Of a stretch of 13,722 bases of DNA, positions 1 to 7,149 are shown in pieces. Within the stretch, counting starts at the first letter, position 1. Each line of letters begins with the position of its first letter. Made by a program: the position numbers and the translations under genes. The notes beneath the pieces were generated by a model. It had not been told where the DNA came from, searched no databases, and was given only the letters and a program-made list of their open reading frames with translations. Source of the stretch: Candidatus Pacearchaeota archaeon (lineage in GTDB: Archaea > Nanobdellota > Nanobdellia > Pacearchaeales > GW2011-AR1); the NCBI GenBank assembly GCA_016234025.1, contig JACQLL010000042.1:1-13722 (forward strand), given 5' to 3'.

Positions 1-2135
1 ATATAATCTTCTGCAATTAATAACTTTTTTGTATCATACTTAGTCCACTTTTCTAATAAATCCAAAAAAATATCATCTTTGAATATCTGAAAATTCTTCC
101 TAAAATTTTTTTCAAGATTTTCTTTTAAACATGAAGCAAATTTACCTAAATCTCCATTGGGAATTTCCTGATAAACTGCAAATTCGTCAATTGCCATTGG
201 CGGCAATTTTTTTGCAATTCTTTGTAATCTCCTTACCAGTCTTTCAGTGTAATATTCTTTTCTAATCCCCCTATATATTTTATCCACAATTTTTTTTGTT
301 GGCAAGGATTTTGAGGGTTCAGAGTAATCTTCATCAAATGAGGAGTTTCCTAATTTTTTGTGTAATTCACAAACTCCCAATGTATCAAAAACAGTAAAGT
401 GGGTTTTCTTTATTTCCTTACATAGTCTTGTTCCTCTTCCCATCATTTGCTCAAAGAGAACTCTTGATTTAACTACTCTATCAAATAAAATATTTTCAAT
501 TTTAGGAATATCGACTCCCGTTGATAATAAATCTACTGTAACTATAATTTGTGCTTCAGTTAAAGAGTTTCTAAATTTTTTTATTAAAGTTCTGTTGTCT
601 TTTCCAGATTTGTAAGTTATTTTAAATACTTTATCATCTCCATATCCAAACTCTTCTCTAAAAGCTTTAACTAACGCATCTGCATGGCTTCCTTTATCGT
701 TATCATGCTTTGCAAAAATTAGGGTTTTCTGTCCTTCTTTGTAATATTTTTTAAATTCTTTAGCAATTCTTCTTAGTCTATCTGGAATTGTTAAATCTCT
801 CTCTAACTTTTCAGCATCAATTTTAATATCTTCTTCCGCAAATTCTTCCTCGGTTAATCCAGTTTGTCTGTCTTTGATTAAATATCTTTGTTCTTTTGGA
901 ATATAAGCATCCTCTTTAGTTGACTTGGTATTTATTCTAACAACATCATAATCTACTAAATAGCCATCCTCAACTGCTTGTTTAAGTGGATAAGCATACT
1001 CTAGGTTTCTATCAAAAAAAGCAAATGTTCTTGCTGTTGGAGTAGCGGTTAGTCCTATTTGAACAGCATCAAAATATCTTAAAACAATATCCCATTGATT
1101 ATAAATTGATCTATGACATTCATCTGAAATAATTAAATCAAAAGCATCTATTGGGATTTTCTGATTATATTCAATTGATTTATCTTCCCATTCCATTTCA
1201 TCTTCTTCCTCTTCATTAGCAAAAGGACTTCTTCCCGTTATTTGTTGATATAATCTTTGTATGGTTGTAACATATACATGGGCATCTCCTTCTTTTGGTG
1301 CAGCTATTTTAGAAGCTTGCATCAATTTAGAATTGTATTTAACTTTTGATTCTTCTTCAGAAGGAATCCTATCACAATAAACTTCGTATATCTCATCAAA
1401 TTTTTTCCCAGGTAAAGCATCATAAGTTGCAAAAGCAGTGACTGCTTGATCAGCAAGCTCTCTTCTGTCTACTAAAAATAAAATTCTCTTAAATCTTTTT
1501 GGGTTAGTTGATAGAAACCTAAACACTGATGAAACAACTGTAAAAGTTTTTCCTGTTCCTGTTGCCATATGAAGGAGTATTTTTTGTTTTTTATCTTTTA
1601 ATGCTCTATCTATTTGATTTATTGCTTCAGATTGATAATATCTTAAACCTTTTTCCCCAGATTGTGTAAAATTTGAGACAAGTTGATCATTTGATTCTTG
1701 AAGATTATAAGTATCTAATAATTTTAGTGCTCTGGGTGTATGAAATGTAAATAATTCATGATGTTTAGAATCTTCCACTCTTAGATCTCTAAATATCAAA
1801 TTAATAATTGTATTTTGATACTTATCTAGTTTAGTATTTGCAGCATAAACATAATTTACTCTTAAAGGATTAGCATATCTTTCTATAGCTTGAATAAGTG
1901 CATGTTCAACAGTTTCACATCCTTCTTTCTTAGCTTCAACAATAGCCCATAGTTTGCCATCTATATACAAAGCATAATCTGCGAACTTACCTTTAACTTC
2001 TAATTCAGGAAGAGCATAATTTCCAGAGCTTGGAACCTTATCTCCAATTTTTAGGATTTTCCAGCCAGTTTCTTCTAGGTGTTTATCAATATATTTTCTA
2101 GCTAAGGCTTCCCCATATAATTGCTCTTGTGCCAT
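1..2135 (-). CDS. hsdR: Type I restriction enzyme HsdR subunit (EcoEI/EcoR124-like), C-terminus cut by window edge
   Basis: This is the motor and nuclease subunit of a type I restriction-modification complex, which translocates DNA with ATP and cleaves unmodified DNA. The frame is open from the start at 2135 to the window edge, giving 711 codons; the protein continues outside. An N-terminal PD-(D/E)xK-like nuclease core is visible as D53 and E67-A-K69. The superfamily 2 helicase motifs follow in order: Walker A ATGTGKT (191-197), DECH (338-341), LTATP (362-366) and QMMGRGTR (563-570). An in-frame ATG at 2144 is possible. I prefer 2135 because the TATA box at 2157-2164 lies about 25 bases before it, as elsewhere in this window. 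The hsdM and hsdS partners are not in the window and may lie to the left. Base composition is much more AT-rich than in the EF-2 gene, suggesting acquisition. A lone type III-like or SSL2-type helicase-nuclease is less likely. Confidence 0.9.
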   Translation of the reverse strand, partial: MAQEQLYGEALARKYIDKHLEETGWKILKIGDKVPSSGNYALPELEVKGKFADYALYIDGKLWAIVEAKKEGCETVEHALIQAIERYANPLRVNYVYAANTKLDKYQNTIINLIFRDLRVEDSKHHELFTFHTPRALKLLDTYNLQESNDQLVSNFTQSGEKGLRYYQSEAINQIDRALKDKKQKILLHMATGTGKTFTVVSSVFRFLSTNPKRFKRILFLVDRRELADQAVTAFATYDALPGKKFDEIYEVYCDRIPSEEESKVKYNSKLMQASKIAAPKEGDAHVYVTTIQRLYQQITGRSPFANEEEEDEMEWEDKSIEYNQKIPIDAFDLIISDECHRSIYNQWDIVLRYFDAVQIGLTATPTARTFAFFDRNLEYAYPLKQAVEDGYLVDYDVVRINTKSTKEDAYIPKEQRYLIKDRQTGLTEEEFAEEDIKIDAEKLERDLTIPDRLRRIAKEFKKYYKEGQKTLIFAKHDNDKGSHADALVKAFREEFGYGDDKVFKITYKSGKDNRTLIKKFRNSLTEAQIIVTVDLLSTGVDIPKIENILFDRVVKSRVLFEQMMGRGTRLCKEIKKTHFTVFDTLGVCELHKKLGNSSFDEDYSEPSKSLPTKKIVDKIYRGIRKEYYTERLVRRLQRIAKKLPPMAIDEFAVYQEIPNGDLGKFASCLKENLEKNFRKNFQIFKDDIFLDLLEKWTKYDTKKLLIAEDY

Positions 2136-2156
2136 ATTTTCCATAAGAAAACCGCG

Positions 2157-2164
2157 TATAAAAA
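2157..2164 (-). promoter_or_regulatory. TATA box for hsdR
   Basis: The minus strand reads TTTTTATA with A/T-rich flanks. Its centre is about 25 bases upstream of the ATG at 2135, which supports that start and a leaderless mRNA. Confidence 0.55.
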
Positions 2165-2281
2165 ATTATGTGCTCACTTCTCCGTTTGGGATTTTCACAT
2201 TCTCAAATTCACTGCCCCGCGCGGGACTGGAATTGTTTTTTGTTTATGCTCCAATGGGGCATGGCACATTTTATGAATGAA

Positions 2282-2463
2282 TGCTCCTACCGGGATTCGA
2301 ACCCGGGTTTCCGCCGTTCTCCATCACCTCGAGTCGAGGCAACGTAACCAAAGACGTTAGTCCTTGGAATGCCTGTCCTAAGAGAGGACTGAAGTTATCA
2401 TCTAAGCGAATTAAACTTCGGCCTTCGAGAGGGCGACGTCCTTGGCCTCTAGACTATAGGAGC
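2282..2463 (-). tRNA. tRNA-Glu (CTC) with a 109-nt intron
   Basis: The acceptor stem pairs GCTCCTA with TAGGAGC, followed by discriminator A at 2282. The D arm is GTCT/GGAC with loop AGAGGCCAA. The T arm is CCGGG-TTCGAAT-CCCGG. The anticodon stem TCGCC/GGCGG forms only after removal of bases 2317-2425. Exon 1 is 2426-2463 (38 nt) and exon 2 is 2282-2316 (35 nt), giving a 73-nt mature tRNA. The anticodon loop is CTCTCGC with anticodon CTC (2427-2429), reading GAG. CCA is not encoded. A TATA box sits 26-27 bases upstream of the 5' end. Confidence 0.93.
2317..2425 (-). other. tRNA-Glu intron at position 37/38, bulge-helix-bulge type
   Basis: The splice sites fit the archaeal endonuclease motif. 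A central 4-bp helix pairs loop bases CTCT with intron bases GGAG (2319-2322). It is flanked by 3-nt bulges CG|A and AA|C, each cut after its second base. The intron body folds into four hairpins: 2391-2419 (GAAGTT/AACTTC), 2375-2389 (GTCCT/AGGAC), 2348-2367 (8 bp with one G-U) and 2327-2339 (CCTCG/CGAGG). I find no good pairing for the helix just inside the motif, so the hBH form may be relaxed. No homing endonuclease is encoded. Confidence 0.85.
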
Positions 2464-2485
2464 TGACAATTTAGAGATTTAAGCG

Positions 2486-2493
2486 TTTAAAAA
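2486..2493 (-). promoter_or_regulatory. TATA box for tRNA-Glu
   Basis: The minus strand reads TTTTTAAA, centred about 26.5 bases before the mature tRNA 5' end at 2463, so transcription would begin at or next to the first tRNA base. Confidence 0.6.
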
Positions 2494-2547
2494 TATTGTT
2501 AGACAAAGGTAAAACGACTTAAGAGGATATATTTGACTGCGATAATG

Positions 2548-2555
2548 TTTATAAA
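2548..2555 (+). promoter_or_regulatory. TATA box for the 2576-2947 gene
   Basis: TTTATAAA is centred about 24.5 bases before the ATG at 2576. It points to a leaderless mRNA and argues against the upstream in-frame TTG at 2570. Confidence 0.6.
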
Positions 2556-2575
2556 ACTGATTACTTGTTTTGATT

Positions 2576-2947
2576 ATGGCCGAAGAACAATCTTGTGTCG
2601 AACCGGAAATCATCGATTACGCGATTTTGTATGAGATTCTTTCACACGTCCCTGTCAACAGAAAAATCAACAATCTTGAAAAGCAGTTGCTGGACATATC
2701 TGTCGAGATTGGGGAAACAATATTCGCTAAAAGATTCCCAATAAACAAATATCACTACTCTCCAAATCTTAATTCTGCGCTTGGAGAAATTGTGCATTCA
2801 GGTTCAATAGTTTATCTGGGACCTTCTTTAGAAATTACAGCGGTGAAACAAGGCGCGCATAATATGGCGGGCTACTACTCTAAACAAACTTCGAAAGAAG
2901 ATAAAGAACAACTCGCTTTGATAGGTAGAAAGATAAAGTATGATTAG
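2576..2947 (+). CDS. Hypothetical protein, 123 aa
   Basis: I do not recognise this protein. It starts MAEEQSCVEPEIIDYAIL and is soluble-looking, without a signal peptide or membrane segment. The N-terminal half is rich in helix-forming residues (about 10-50). The second half contains a hydrophobic stretch around SGSIVYLGPSLEI (about 78-90) and a charged C-terminus. No catalytic motif stands out. The start is the ATG at 2576; an in-frame TTG six bases upstream is possible but lies too close to the TATA box. The gene is single, divergent from tRNA-Glu and convergent with the 190-codon minus-strand gene. Its stop codon lies inside a 37-base sequence repeated at 3909-3945. Confidence 0.75.
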   Translation: MAEEQSCVEPEIIDYAILYEILSHVPVNRKINNLEKQLLDISVEIGETIFAKRFPINKYHYSPNLNSALGEIVHSGSIVYLGPSLEITAVKQGAHNMAGYYSKQTSKEDKEQLALIGRKIKYD

Positions 2948-2978
2948 ATTACTGCCTAGGAAACTTAAATCTCAATCG
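2942..2978. repeat. Copy A of a 37-base repeat at a gene end
   Basis: This stretch matches 3909-3945 at 31 of 37 positions, including an identical run GAAACTTAAATCTCAAT (2960-2976). It begins in the last codon before the stop of the 2576-2947 gene. Read on the minus strand it would encode LRFKF followed shortly by TAA, mirroring the C-terminus of the protein encoded at 3919-4311. Confidence 0.7.
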
Positions 2979-3130
2979 TTAAAAAAATTTCTCCTGTGAG
3001 TTATGACGGACTCTCAAAGAGAGGAGTAATAATTTCACTTAAGCCGTGTTATCTGTCCCGAAAGTCCGCAGACTTGAGAATGCAATGTGGTTCGAAAAAA
3101 TCGAAGATTTTTGAGAAAGTTGCGTAGGGG

Positions 3131-3156
3131 GCAAAAAAGTAAAATAAAGTTTTAAG
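3131..3156 (-). terminator. T-rich terminator candidate after the 190-codon gene
   Basis: On the minus strand this stretch reads as runs of T (TTTATTTTACTTTTTTG) starting about 14 bases after the stop codon at 3170. Archaeal termination commonly uses such T tracts without an essential hairpin. There is no experimental support in the sequence itself. Confidence 0.4.
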
Positions 3157-3169
3157 GCAAGAATTGTGT

Positions 3170-3742
3170 TTATTTAAGATATTCTCGAACAGTTGGTTTT
3201 GAAAAATCTGGATGTCTTTCTGGATGCAAAATTCTTTCAACATCTAAAGTTGAAACTGCTCTTGCAGAAGTGCCAAAAATATCTGCATACTTTGCTCTTA
3301 CTTCTGATTCTGCTCTTGAGTCTTCAAAAGTTTTAAGAGGAACAATACAAGAAGGATCATATCTTGGTGTTCTTTCGGTTCTTGGTGTTAATTCTATAAC
3401 AAAAGCCTGTTGCTGAAGAGCATGTAAATTTACAACATTCCCATGAGAATCAATAACGCAATCAGCAGGAACCCTTATGTTTCCAGGTTGATAAATTTCA
3501 ACGCCATCTTCGGTTGTCTCAACATAAAAAGGCATAGTATTTGAAAAAGTTAAAGTTGGTACTTGGACTCCAGATTTTTCAAGCTGCCTTAATCGATCTG
3601 AAAGTTCAAAATGATCCATTTGTCTTCTTGGATGAAGATATCTATTCATATTTCTCTCACGTCTTTCATCTATCGCTAAATAAGAAAATAATTCTCTTCT
3701 TTTTCCTGTGAAAGGATCAACAACATCAACGGTGCCTCTCAT
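3170..3742 (-). CDS. Hypothetical protein, 190 aa
   Basis: I do not recognise a family. The protein begins MRGTVDVVDPFTGKRRELF and is soluble, charged and rich in arginine and proline, with no membrane segment. Residues about 36-56 (YLHPRRQMDHFELSDRLRQL) look helical. Residues about 64-122 are strand-rich (TLTFSNTMPFYVETTEDGV and similar), suggesting a small beta domain. The C-terminal third is again helical, with RAESEVRAKYADIFG near 143-157. The start at 3742 is supported by a TATA box 26-27 bases upstream (3765-3772), implying a leaderless mRNA. It is transcribed alone; the 130-codon gene upstream on the same strand ends at 3919, leaving 176 bases between them. Confidence 0.75.
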   Translation of the reverse strand: MRGTVDVVDPFTGKRRELFSYLAIDERRERNMNRYLHPRRQMDHFELSDRLRQLEKSGVQVPTLTFSNTMPFYVETTEDGVEIYQPGNIRVPADCVIDSHGNVVNLHALQQQAFVIELTPRTERTPRYDPSCIVPLKTFEDSRAESEVRAKYADIFGTSARAVSTLDVERILHPERHPDFSKPTVREYLK

Positions 3743-3764
3743 AACCCGAAGTAATAAGGAAGAC

Positions 3765-3772
3765 TATTTAAA
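3765..3772 (-). promoter_or_regulatory. TATA box for the 190-codon gene
   Basis: A TTTAAATA-type box lies 26.5 bases (centre) before the ATG at 3742, within an A/T-rich patch. Confidence 0.6.
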
Positions 3773-3908
3773 TCTTTCGGTTTATAGTCTTTTGCAAGTA
3801 GTTACAAATAGGCCGACCCGTAGCAATTGCGTATAATCCCTGTTAGATTCTCCTTCTTTAAAGGACGAGCGAGGAAGTTTAAAAAACAACGAACGAAGAG
3901 TATTTTAA

Positions 3909-3945
3909 GATTGGATTATTATCTATGAAACTTAAATCTCAATTG
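3909..3945. repeat. Copy B of the 37-base gene-end repeat
   Basis: This is the partner of 2942-2978. Here it covers the last codons (LRFKFHR), the stop at 3919-3921 and 10 bases beyond, of the minus-strand 130-codon gene. The homologous copy A is thus likely a duplicated or left-over 3' end of this gene or a relative. Confidence 0.7.
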
Positions 3946-4311
3946 CCCCTTTGTATCTGGTCTGTAATCAATTACCTCAAATAAATTACAAACATGAATC
4001 TGTTTAAAGGTATTGTGAGTAATTTGTCCAAGCTCCCATGGGTCACAGAATTGAATAGTAATGCCTTTCAGTGATTTAGCTTCCATGTGGAAATGATGTT
4101 CTGTTACATAGGCTCTCACTAAGGAAGTTTTGCTTTCTATGTAAGAGTCGACAATTTTCAATATAGTATTCCTCCCAACTTTAACTCTATAAAGATGTCC
4201 ATCATTTCCTCTTTTTGCCGCTTCAAAATTATATTTCGCTCTTACGTAATTGGCGGACATAAGCTCTTCCAAATCAGACATTTTTGGAACCCGTTTATAT
4301 TTTGGCAACAT
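3919..4311 (-). CDS. Hypothetical protein, 130 aa
   Basis: I do not recognise this protein. It starts MLPKYKRVPKMSDLEELM and is basic, with a helical N-terminal third and a strand-rich remainder (HLYRVKVGRNTILKIVDSYI, SLVRAYVTEHHFHMEAKSL, ITIQFCDPWELGQI), consistent with a small mixed alpha/beta domain. There is no signal peptide or membrane helix and no obvious catalytic motif, although several histidines (HHFHM near 71-75) are clustered. The start at 4311 has a TATA box about 24.5 bases upstream, overlapping the end of the EF-2 gene, so it can be transcribed on its own just downstream of EF-2. Its 3' end is repeated at 2942-2978. Confidence 0.72.
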   Translation of the reverse strand: MLPKYKRVPKMSDLEELMSANYVRAKYNFEAAKRGNDGHLYRVKVGRNTILKIVDSYIESKTSLVRAYVTEHHFHMEAKSLKGITIQFCDPWELGQITHNTFKQIHVCNLFEVIDYRPDTKGQLRFKFHR

Positions 4312-4331
4312 TCAAGTAGATAGTTTTTTAG

Positions 4332-4339
4332 TTTAAAAA
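4332..4339 (-). promoter_or_regulatory. TATA box / T tract between EF-2 and the 130-codon gene
   Basis: The minus strand reads TTTTTAAA within a run of six Ts directly after the EF-2 stop codon (4341-4343). It is centred 24.5 bases before the ATG at 4311, so it can act as that gene's promoter. The T run may also help end EF-2 transcription. Confidence 0.5.
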
Positions 4340-4340
4340 A

Positions 4341-6509
4341 TTACTGATTCTCACTCAAACCCTTTCTCTGTCTGATTCTCTTGATGACGTTTGGTTGAAG
4401 TTCGGCCGGCATTTTCTGGAACTCCTGATCGATTAAGCTTGAGACGCCTCTGCCTTCTGTCGCCGAGCGCAAATCGTTGCTCCAGCCGATCATTTCCGAA
4501 ACAGGTATTTTTGCCTTGATGATAACTGTTTCAGCTTCCTGTTGAACGTCAAGGAGTTCCCCTCTCTTGCTTCCGATTAATTGAGTTACTGTTCCCATGA
4601 AAGAAACAGGCGATTCTATTCTTTGAGTTTGCACCGGCTCTAATAAAGACGCTGCCGCGGTTTTCATCGAATCGTGAACGCCTGCTCTGACCGCAGGATA
4701 AACCTGCGCCGGACCGCGATGCATGTGGTCAACGTGTATTTTAGCGTCGTGGAGAATTACTTTTGTTTTCATCATTGGCTCTTTTGCCAAAGGTCCTGCG
4801 TCGATAATTAACTTCCATCCGTCCATGATTGAGTCGATGATTTCTCCAAGAAGAACAATTCCTCTCGTTCTGTCCTGGAATACATTTCCTTTGTAGGTCT
4901 CCTTGTATTGTCTTGCTTCTTCGTTGCTTACTCCGAGTTCTGATAATTTCTTCCATGTTTGCTCTGCTCTTTTTTTCAGTCGCTCTTCAGGAATGTCTCC
5001 TGATTCTATTGCTTTATAGACCTCTTCCTCCAAAGGTTCGATACTGAAGAAAAGAATGTTGTGGCCGTTCGGTGTTCTTGCCTGAACTTCTAAACTTGGT
5101 TTTGTAACGGCCTCTCTGTAAACGATTATCGGCGAGCCTGTCTTGACCTGAAGATTCTTTTCTGTCTTGATTCGGTTTTCTATTATTTCTAAATGTAGCT
5201 CTCCCATTCCGGACATCAGGTTTTCTCCTGTCTCTTCGTTAATTTCTATCTTAATGCTTGGGTCTTCTTTTGCGATTTGTCTCAAGACCTCGACTAATCT
5301 CGGCAGGTCGCCCGGTTTTGTTGCCTCGATGCTTTTCGTGACTACTGGGTCGAAGATGTGCTTGATTGATTCAAATGGCTCGATTGGTTCTCCGCTGACT
5401 GTTTCTCCGGCGTTGACTCCTTTAAGTCCGACCAAGCCGACGATATTTCCGGCAGAAACGCTGCTTAACTGGACTCTTCTCGCGCCTTTGTAGATTGAGA
5501 CCTGTTGTAAGTTTATTTTTCGTTTCGCCAGGTTCATGTAAACAGGGTCGCCTTGTTTTAATGTTCCGGAAAATAATCTTCCTGCCGCTATTTCTCCGGC
5601 GTTTTTATCGAAGACGACTTTTGTGCAGATGAATGCTGGTTCGCCTGACTTGCTGCAATGAACAAGGTCTTGTCCGACTTTGCTGTCTAATTCACCGTGC
5701 CAGATTTTTGGTATTCTGTATGGCTGGGCAATGTCAGGGCTTGGGTGATGTTTGATTACCATGTTTAGAACGACTTTATGCAGAGGTGATTTTTTTGCAA
5801 GTTCTTTGTATTTGTCGTCTACCGAATTATAGGCCTCAATTATGTCTTTGAATGATATTCCTTTTTTCTTCATGTAAGGGACGCTTAGAGCCCACTTATG
5901 GAAAGCCGAGCCGAACGCGACGCTACCGTCCTGAACGTTGACCTGCCATTTGTTTCTAAATTCCTCTTCTGCGAGGTTTCTAATTAGTTCGTTGACCTTG
6001 CTTATTATTTTGATGAAACGTTCCTGCATTTGTTCCGGAGTTAGTTTTACTTCCCTTATCAGGCGGTCGACTTTGTTTATGAAAAGTACCGGCTTGACTC
6101 TTTCTCTTAGCGCTTGTCTTAGAACGGTCTCGGTTTGCGGCATGACTCCTTCGCTTGCGCAGACGAGAACTATGCAGCCGTCGACGGCGCGCATCGCTCT
6201 CGTGACGTCGCCTCCGAAGTCAACGTGTCCCGGCGTGTCGATTAAGTTAATCAGATAATCTTCTTCTTCAATCTTGTGAACCATGCTGACGTTCGCAGCG
6301 TCGATAGTTATTCCCCTTGTCTGTTCGTCTTCGTGAAAGTCCAATGCTCTTGCCGAACCGGCGATTTTTTCTGACATCATTCCCGCGCCTGCCAAAAGGT
6401 TATCTGAAAAAGTCGTCTTGCCGTGGTCGATATGCGCGGCTATCGCTATGTTTCTAATCTTCTCGGGAATTCCCATCAGTTTGATAACAATTTCTTCTGT
6501 CTTGTCCAT
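4341..6509 (-). CDS. fusA: Translation elongation factor 2 (aEF-2)
   Basis: This GTPase drives ribosomal translocation. At 722 residues it is close to full length for archaeal EF-2. GTPase motifs are visible: G1 AHIDHGKT (25-32), switch I RGIT (65-68), G3 DTPGH (91-95) and G4 NKVD (145-148). Domain II follows from about 285 (FICTKVVFDKNAGEIAAGRL), then domain III near 390-470 with MSGMGELHLEI, then domains IV and V. The domain IV loop HVDHMHRGPAQ places H597 at the diphthamide position (the H of the HRG motif), a marker of archaeal/eukaryotic EF-2 and absent from bacterial EF-G. A TATA box about 28 bases upstream of 6509 indicates a leaderless mRNA. Codon use is GC-richer than in neighbouring hypothetical genes, as expected for a highly expressed core gene. 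I see no intein or frameshift. Confidence 0.98.
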   Translation of the reverse strand: MDKTEEIVIKLMGIPEKIRNIAIAAHIDHGKTTFSDNLLAGAGMMSEKIAGSARALDFHEDEQTRGITIDAANVSMVHKIEEEDYLINLIDTPGHVDFGGDVTRAMRAVDGCIVLVCASEGVMPQTETVLRQALRERVKPVLFINKVDRLIREVKLTPEQMQERFIKIISKVNELIRNLAEEEFRNKWQVNVQDGSVAFGSAFHKWALSVPYMKKKGISFKDIIEAYNSVDDKYKELAKKSPLHKVVLNMVIKHHPSPDIAQPYRIPKIWHGELDSKVGQDLVHCSKSGEPAFICTKVVFDKNAGEIAAGRLFSGTLKQGDPVYMNLAKRKINLQQVSIYKGARRVQLSSVSAGNIVGLVGLKGVNAGETVSGEPIEPFESIKHIFDPVVTKSIEATKPGDLPRLVEVLRQIAKEDPSIKIEINEETGENLMSGMGELHLEIIENRIKTEKNLQVKTGSPIIVYREAVTKPSLEVQARTPNGHNILFFSIEPLEEEVYKAIESGDIPEERLKKRAEQTWKKLSELGVSNEEARQYKETYKGNVFQDRTRGIVLLGEIIDSIMDGWKLIIDAGPLAKEPMMKTKVILHDAKIHVDHMHRGPAQVYPAVRAGVHDSMKTAAASLLEPVQTQRIESPVSFMGTVTQLIGSKRGELLDVQQEAETVIIKAKIPVSEMIGWSNDLRSATEGRGVSSLIDQEFQKMPAELQPNVIKRIRQRKGLSENQ

Positions 6510-6533
6510 ATATTTTAAAGATGCAAAATTAGG

Positions 6534-6541
6534 TTTTTAAA
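6534..6541 (-). promoter_or_regulatory. TATA box for EF-2
   Basis: The minus strand reads TTTAAAAA, centred 28.5 bases before the EF-2 ATG at 6509. A second A/T stretch at 6509-6519 is too close to the start to be the TATA element of a leaderless transcript. Confidence 0.55.
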
Positions 6542-6565
6542 GTTTTAGTCGGCTGTAAACAGTGG

Positions 6566-7030
6566 TCATAGCCAGGGATGCTCTACGATAAAACCACAGA
6601 ATAAATCTTCAAACCTGCGCGCCAATCCCTCGAATTGTTTTCTGTATAATTCTACGTGTCTCTCTATTGCAGGTTGGATGTGTTCAGGAGATTGTACCTT
6701 AATCACATTGTATCCTTTTTGCCGGAAATGTTCGTTGTTTTTTTCTTCCCAATCTTCACATTCCGGAATTCCTCCTTCATATCTTTTTATAACAGCGGTA
6801 CAATTAATCTCTGAAGCATATGCGATATTTGCAAGAACATTTCTTTCTCTATCAGATTCGCTTGGTAAACTTACTTTATTGCCTGCTCCAACCCCGACGC
6901 CAATACCGGCACTACCATAGTAAACCTTTCCGGCTTGGGGGTCCACTCCATAAACATGAACTGCTGGTCTGAAACCATCTTCGAATGTTACTTTGTATTC
7001 AAGGATTATTTGTTCTCGATTTTGTTCCAT
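6566..7030 (-). CDS. Hypothetical protein, 154 aa
   Basis: I do not recognise this protein. The first half looks like a beta-rich domain: IILEYKVTFEDGFRPAVHVYG (about 8-28), then KVYYGSAGIGVGVGAGNKV (35-53), a small-residue glycine-rich turn. Residues about 60-90 contain ERNVLANIAYASEINCTAVI. The C-terminal half, from EDWEEKNNEHFRQKG on, is strongly helical and charged, ending in FCGFIVEHPWL. The glycine-rich loop does not match a Walker A motif. There is no signal peptide or convincing membrane helix. The start at 7030 has a TATA box 26.5 bases upstream (7053-7060). It lies upstream of EF-2 on the same strand, but EF-2 has its own promoter in the 56-base gap. Confidence 0.75.
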   Translation of the reverse strand: MEQNREQIILEYKVTFEDGFRPAVHVYGVDPQAGKVYYGSAGIGVGVGAGNKVSLPSESDRERNVLANIAYASEINCTAVIKRYEGGIPECEDWEEKNNEHFRQKGYNVIKVQSPEHIQPAIERHVELYRKQFEGLARRFEDLFCGFIVEHPWL

Positions 7031-7052
7031 AATTTTATTATTATTTATCAGT

Positions 7053-7060
7053 ATTTAAAT
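7053..7060 (-). promoter_or_regulatory. TATA box for the 154-codon gene
   Basis: ATTTAAAT lies in an A/T-rich tract, centred 26.5 bases before the ATG at 7030. Confidence 0.6.
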
Positions 7061-7103
7061 ATTTGGATTTGTTGTAATTTTTCAGGAGATGCTAATTGTG
7101 TAT

Positions 7104-7142
7104 AGTCAACGACATTATTAACTCCCTGTTTTGTCGTTGACT
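7104..7142. repeat. 11-bp perfect inverted repeat with 17-nt spacer
   Basis: AGTCAACGACA (7104-7114) is exactly complementary to TGTCGTTGACT (7132-7142). It lies between two minus-strand genes, 52 bases downstream of the 114-codon gene's stop and more than 40 bases upstream of the next TATA box. It could be an RNA hairpin or a binding site for a dimeric regulator. Confidence 0.65.
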
Positions 7143-7149
7143 TATTAGG

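Noticed and set aside
358..615. Plus-strand 85-codon ORF
   Set aside because: It lies antisense within the continuous hsdR frame, which shows all helicase motifs.
2317..2425. C/D box guide RNA in the tRNA-Glu intron
   Set aside because: Only a near-match to box C (GTGATGG) is present, inside the splice motif, and no CTGA box D is found on the correct strand.
2281..2466. Plus-strand 61-codon ORF
   Set aside because: It is the antisense of the tRNA-Glu gene; its LPGFEPG peptide is the usual false translation of a T arm.
3049..3243. Minus-strand 64-codon ORF
   Set aside because: It overlaps the end of the 190-codon gene in another frame, has no promoter and is rich in Phe/Leu/Ile codons from A/T-rich DNA and hairpins.
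4741..6258. ORFs in other frames inside EF-2 (4741-4956, 5167-5493, 5938-6258)
   Set aside because: EF-2 is intact and fully conserved across these positions; the others are shadows without promoters.
6678..6920. Plus-strand 80-codon ORF
   Set aside because: It is antisense to the 154-codon gene, which has a well-placed TATA box.
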